A stretch of 64,000 nucleotides of DNA from Siphonodentalium dalli (taxonomy: Eukaryota; Mollusca; Scaphopoda; Gadilida; Siphonodentaliidae), in the NCBI GenBank assembly GCA_032622095.1, contig CP136064.1, forward strand, positions 4,400,280-4,464,279, written 5' to 3'. Under the pieces are notes generated by a model. It had not been told where the DNA came from, did no database searches, and saw nothing but the letters and a program-made list of their open reading frames with translations. This document shows, piece by piece, positions 60,014-64,000 of the stretch (position 1 is its first letter; each line of letters opens with the position of its first letter). Both the position numbers and the translations under genes were made by a program.

Positions 60014-60100
60014 TGGCATTGACGACTTGAAGCCTATGTATATATGTTCAACATCGTCGCTTCGCTCATTTGAACATACACTCCAAGCCGTCAATGTCAC
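60014..60100. mobile_element. Short foldback hairpin
   Basis: TGGCATTGACGACTTGAAG is mirrored imperfectly by CTCCAAGCCGTCAATGTCA, with TATGTTCAA/TTGAACATA inside and a CGTCGCTTCGCTC loop. It is a MITE-sized hairpin overlapping a 76-codon frame that is not a gene. Confidence 0.5.
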
Positions 60101-60349
60101 ACCATGTATGATGTTACCATCAATCCACCACCATTACATATGGTATTCACGGTATTTCAACTCTGACCTCTATGAGATTTTGTGCCCTTTGTATTGGTCA
60201 TAAAGGGTTCAATCTTTCTATTGATATTGATATTTTAATTAGTATAATGTGGAATTGTTTTGTGGTGGAGAACTGCTTAATATTAAAGACATGTTATGGA
60301 CTTTTTCGGGTATGTGGGACTGATTAGTATAATGTGGATTGTTTTGTGG

Positions 60350-60815
60350 TGGAGATGATGGTGATCATAACGATAATGATGTCGATGTTGGTGATGATGA
60401 GGATAAATATGACAGCGACGACAATGATGACGATTGGCGACGACGATAACAACGGCGACGAAGCTAATGATGGATAATGATGAAAATAGATGATGACGAA
60501 GATGTATAAAGACGGTGACAAAAATGTTGACGATGGTGACGATACGGATGATGAAGATTAATATGACGTATGTATTGATGATGACGATGACGATGAAGAT
60601 GGTGATGATGATGATGATGATGGTGATGAAGATGGTGTTGTTGATGATGATGGTGTTGTTGGTGACGATGATAATGATGATGATGATGATGCTGATGAAT
60701 ATTGATGATGATGATAATGATGACGATGATAATGTTGATGATGATGACGATGTCGACGACGATTATGACGATGAGGATGTTGATGATGGTGATGACGACG
60801 ACGACGACGATTAAA
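60350..60815 (+). repeat. GAT/GAC-rich microsatellite tract
   Basis: About 460 bp of GATGATGAC-type trinucleotides, purest at 60590-60815. Both strands are open over 100 codons (poly-Asp/Met on plus, poly-His/Ile on minus), which is low-complexity and not coding. Confidence 0.9.
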
Positions 60816-60959
60816 GTGACCCCATTGTGTATATGTATATATCCATGTTCTGCATTAATTTGCAGCGTTGACAATTAAAGCATTTATTCATTCATAACAT
60901 CTCAATATTAAAGACATATTATGGACTTGTTCGGGTACGTGGGACTGATAAGTTAGTAT

Positions 60960-61265
60960 TCAGGCGATATGTCAACTGGAGGAATGTAGCTTTTTAGTAA
61001 TGTCAAGCAAATCGACCTTACCACTCCATAGAAATCATCATCTGAACTACCCTCATTTATCAATATTTTCTTTTCGATTCGGGACGCAACTATCTGCGAT
61101 AAACTTACGAAAACGATTTCACCTTCGAAAATCACTGCAATTAATTAATATATAAGAATGACGATGGGTGTTGCCAATTTTTTAAAATAACTACTTTGAG
61201 CAAGATTATTCTGCATTTCTATTTGATCACTCTAACGCAGTGTTTCACATTACTTTAATTATTTA
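60960..61265 (+). repeat. Dispersed repeat, Helitron-related, copy 2
   Basis: Same blocks as 47960-48260 in opposite orientation (GGGACGCAACTATC, TTAATTAATATATAAGAATG, CTTTGAGCAAGATTATTCT, TTTCACAT). No CTAG end seen. Confidence 0.5.
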
Positions 61266-61945
61266 TAAACAAAGTAGGTTCCACAACTATTGAATATGTT
61301 ATAATTTAAAATTTGTTAAATATGTAATTATATATGTGTAGGGTCTTATTAATATTGTGTCATTATATATGGTTGTATGACGTATCTTGACGATATACAG
61401 ACTGATGCGAAGTACGACAGCCATTTCGCGCATAGCATTATCATATATAGATACTTAATTGTGTACCGTGTACGCCCATCGAGCCCACCATTACGTTATA
61501 TAAATCATAGTGCTGAACTGACCACGGGTACAACATGATGAAATCTCAAGTAACTAAATAGCGGTCCATATACGGAGAACTGAACAAAATTAAAACATTT
61601 AAAAAAAAAAAATTAAAGAGCGTTTTTTCCCTTCAGAAATGAATTTAAAGAATGACCCCAAACCTCCACCAGGCCCGCCCACCCACTATGTGAGTTTGAC
61701 TTACATACGGCCACAGTTTATCATTTGTGGTGTTGTAAATTGTTTCAGAGATCTCCATTATTTCGTTGAAAGTAGACGTTTTATATTGAGTTATCCCCCT
61801 TGCGATACCATATTGACGTCCATTATTAAGTTGTATATAACGTATACGGTGCATAATTAAGTATATATAGATGGTCTGTCTCTCGCCTCTCCCTGTGAAT
61901 GTTGAATCTCTTCTGTCATGCTATGTACCTTGTAAACCAGGCTAA
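61266..61945. other. No recognisable feature
   Basis: AT-rich sequence. The opposing 73- and 69-codon frames at 61639-61860 have no recognised motif. Confidence 0.35.
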
Positions 61946-62350
61946 ATGTCTGCTGATAAAATATTACTTGCTGTCCCCAAACGTGGTCTTGTTAATTATG
62001 GTCGTCGATCTTTTTAATGCTACGGTCCAAACCTTTGGAATTCACTCCCGCTTATACACTTAGGAATTTAGCTACTTTGGAATCTTTCAAAAAGAACTCA
62101 AAACGTATCTGTTTAAACTTCACTATGGCAACGACGACCAAAGCTAAGCACATATTTCCTGCATTGTTTTATACAATACACCCAGCCTTCATCCTGATTT
62201 ATATATGAATTGTTTCGATTTATTTCACTGTAGTTATTGTTTGTGTGTACATGCGTATATGTGTTTGAATGTGCTGGAGCTCTGTCATATGTTGTATCAT
62301 TGAGCGTTTTGGGCCTCATGGGATAAGGCGCTTTAAAAATGCTATACATT
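61946..62350 (+). pseudogene. LINE ORF2 C-terminus and 3' tail, truncated copy
   Basis: The plus strand reads LLAVPKRGLVNYGRRSFNAT, then WNS-like degenerate sequence, then (after a frameshift) LATLESFKK and TYLFKLHYGN. The order R-SF-ATxxxWNxLPxxxR then SLExFKxxLKTxLF is typical of CR1/L2-group C-termini. The 3' sequence has GGGATAAGGCGCTTTAAAAA then ATTATTTTATT, like the tails of those LINEs. The copy is 5'-truncated and frameshifted. Confidence 0.7.
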
Positions 62351-62354
62351 ATTT

Positions 62355-62446
62355 TATTCCCCGAGGTGTCGGGCATTCGGAAAAATATTTCAACGAGGCG
62401 AAGCCGAGTTGTGTTTTTTGCCAAATGCCCGACAGCGAGGAGAATA
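62355..62446. mobile_element. 92-bp foldback MITE
   Basis: TATTCCCCGAGGTGTCGGGC is mirrored by GCCCGACAGCGAGGAGAATA, with CATTCGGAAAAA/TTTTTTGCCAAATG inside and an AACGAGGCGAAGCCGAGTTG loop stem. It lies right after the LINE tail. Confidence 0.65.
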
Positions 62447-62449
62447 TCC

Positions 62450-63300
62450 TATACTTAATTCACAGCCGCCATGTTTTCTATTGTGCTCCCATGTACATTA
62501 TCTAGACAATACCCCGCTGCCAACACGAGCTGGTAATTATCTTAACAATAATCGGGAAATATTAAAACAGATAACAATAGCAAACATGGCGACTGTGGAC
62601 TAAATATCTGATAATGCTATGCGGATCGGATGAGTACGAAGATAAAAGTGTGTCGGCACCTTATAATCAATATATACCATCTATCACCCTTCCTCGTGAT
62701 CGGGACAATATTTACCGGGCAACGTTTTGCTTCTAGGACACTGGCGTGCAGTTATTGGCCATCAATCAACACAAAACTCAGGGTGAAACAGAGCGTACCG
62801 TGGCGTCATATAATCAGACAATTTAACCGTTTGCTATGGTATTTTATGGGAAAATTTGTGGTTTTTGTTAAATTGGATGAAGTGTGGTCCAGAGAGTGCA
62901 CATTTACTGTCGACAAGTGGACAAACGAGGCCCAGTAACTTATCGTGGAAGTCGACCTGTGAAGACGCCAAGGTGTGCGCTCTTAAAACTTTCAATTGTT
63001 TTTCAGTTACATGTATATATTCCGAAGGAATTTGTTAAAGCAACTGTACAGTTTCAATGTTCATCGATTGCACGACGAATTGTCGCCAGCGACGTGCGTG
63101 CTGACAGGGAGGTGTTTTTTTTTTTGGTGGGGGGGGGGGGTCGCACACACAGCTCCCCCTCGCTTTTTGTCAACATTTTTGCCTAAAATGGGCAACAATT
63201 TGAAAGCTGGAGGTACCAGTTTTTCTTCCATAAAGGTACGTATTCCAAAATTTTGCTTATTTCACTGTACTCTGAGTCGGAAGTGCTCTTAATTAGAATG
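62450..63300. other. Unassigned sequence
   Basis: Overlapping plus-strand frames of 60-102 codons (62630-63292) but no recognised motif and no clear gene structure. Contains a poly-T/poly-G run at 63113-63140. Confidence 0.35.
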
Positions 63301-63460
63301 TGATAAATATTTAAATGGTTCTAATGTCTGTACGCTGTATGGTCTTGAAGAGCTTCTCGTCTCTGGTGGAACGTTTACACTCTTCCACAGCATTCCAGAA
63401 CATTATTGTTCGAGGGAAGAAAGAAAATGTATAGACATCACCCCGAAAACAGTAGGTGGT
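63300..63460 (-). pseudogene. LINE ORF2 C-terminal fragment
   Basis: The minus strand reads FRGDVYTFSFFPRTIMFWNA, then VEECKRSTRDEKLFKTIQR. SFFPRTIxxWNxLP followed by a -xxxFKxxL- segment is the usual C-terminus of Jockey/RTE/CR1 proteins. It is short and truncated, on the opposite strand to the 61946 fragment. Confidence 0.6.
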
Positions 63461-63514
63461 GCTTTTTCCGGTGTCCTATCGTCACGGGGGGAGAACTGCG
63501 ACGTGAGGATCGGT

Positions 63515-64000
63515 TGCATTCCGATAAAGAGACGGTGGAAATCCGATAAACGAGACGGTTCGCTTTCGGCGACAAACGAGATTTTCTTCGTGTTTGGGCA
63601 TTCAAACGGAATTGCCGTGACAAATCAGGTTTCATATCATCATATCGTTATTTTAGTTACTAATATCCATCCAAATATAAACGCTACAGTGAGTAAAACC
63701 AATAGAATCGCCATTTAAAAGTCACGCGACGGTTCGTTTTCCGATAACAAACGAACCGTCGCATGTCTTTTATCGGAAAACGAACCGTCGCGTGACTTTT
63801 AAATGGCTATTCTCTTGATTTTAGTCACCGTAGCGTCTAGATTTTGATGGACATTAGTAACTTAAATAACGACATGATGATATGAAACCTGAGTTGTCAC
63901 GAAATTCCATTTGAATGCCTGAACACGAAGAAAATCTCGTTTGTCGCCGAAAACGAACCGTCTCAGATCGAATAGCCGCCGTCTCGTTTATCGGAATTCC
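63515..64000. mobile_element. Large foldback element reaching the window end
   Basis: Arms of about 240 bases mirror around ~63757. ATTCCGATAA and ACAAACGAGATTTTCTTCGT at the left match their inverses in 63915-64000. The inner arms TTTAAAAGTCACGCGACGGT and ACCGTCGCGTGACTTTTAAA are near-perfect. An extra direct copy of AACGAACCGTCGC lies in the loop. No coding sequence. The outer end may lie beyond the window. Confidence 0.75.

Noticed and set aside
60464-60874. Poly-His/poly-Asp frames on both strands
   Set aside because: Low-complexity GAT-rich microsatellite; both strands are open for that reason alone.
62630-63292. Overlapping 98-102-codon plus-strand frames as exons
   Set aside because: Three frames overlap in the same stretch, with a poly-T/poly-G run inside and no recognised motif.

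Overview
This 64-kb window looks like repeat-dense, gene-free DNA from an animal nuclear genome. I found no host protein-coding gene, rRNA, tRNA or CRISPR array. Nearly all short open frames fall on tandem repeats or transposon relics. The mix of Helitron ends, CR1/Jockey-group LINE fragments, foldback MITEs and an element built around a ~161-bp tandem core suggests a marine invertebrate. A mollusc is my best guess, because the ~161-bp-core element resembles the 'pearl'/HINE elements of bivalves. That taxonomic call is inference only.

Left part (1-13.3 kb): a Helitron relic holding a Tc1/mariner-like MITE; a 3-kb repeat (1.1-4.2 kb) whose second copy lies at 10.7-13.3 kb and supplies the empty site of a 484-bp TTAA-flanked MITE; a 3.2-kb array of a 43-bp satellite with a 22-monomer higher-order repeat; then a segment (7.4-10.2 kb) duplicated again at 41.4-44.3 kb.

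Centre (13.3-39.9 kb): a macro-tandem of about 4.7 kb, in two full copies and one truncated copy, each made of a ~3-kb array of ~161-bp units, a foldback hairpin, a ~0.87-kb array of the 43-bp satellite and a ~0.75-kb linker. It runs into a 10.5-kb array of the 43-bp satellite. Two paralogous segments follow (37.15-38.8 and 39.97-41.4 kb) with a 37-bp minisatellite (19 versus 7 units). The 43-bp satellite covers roughly 17 kb, about a quarter of the window.

Right part (41.4-64 kb): a ~3.0-kb non-autonomous Helitron with a recognisable 3' hairpin and CTAG end; a CR1/Jockey-like LINE on the minus strand, scattered from 55.3 to 45.9 kb and broken by nested insertions; and a 63-bp minisatellite of about 56 units (51.4-55.0 kb) that is an in-frame amplification of part of that LINE's endonuclease domain. 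Beyond lie copies of a dispersed repeat carrying a conserved GGGGATTTCCC-type motif, a GAT-rich microsatellite, two more LINE C-terminal relics and a large foldback running to the window end.

Nothing acts as a pathway here. The story is one of nested transposition, tandem amplification and segmental duplication, several steps of which can be ordered because paralogous empty sites lie inside the window. The near-identity of the 4.7-kb copies points to recent amplification or an assembly artefact.
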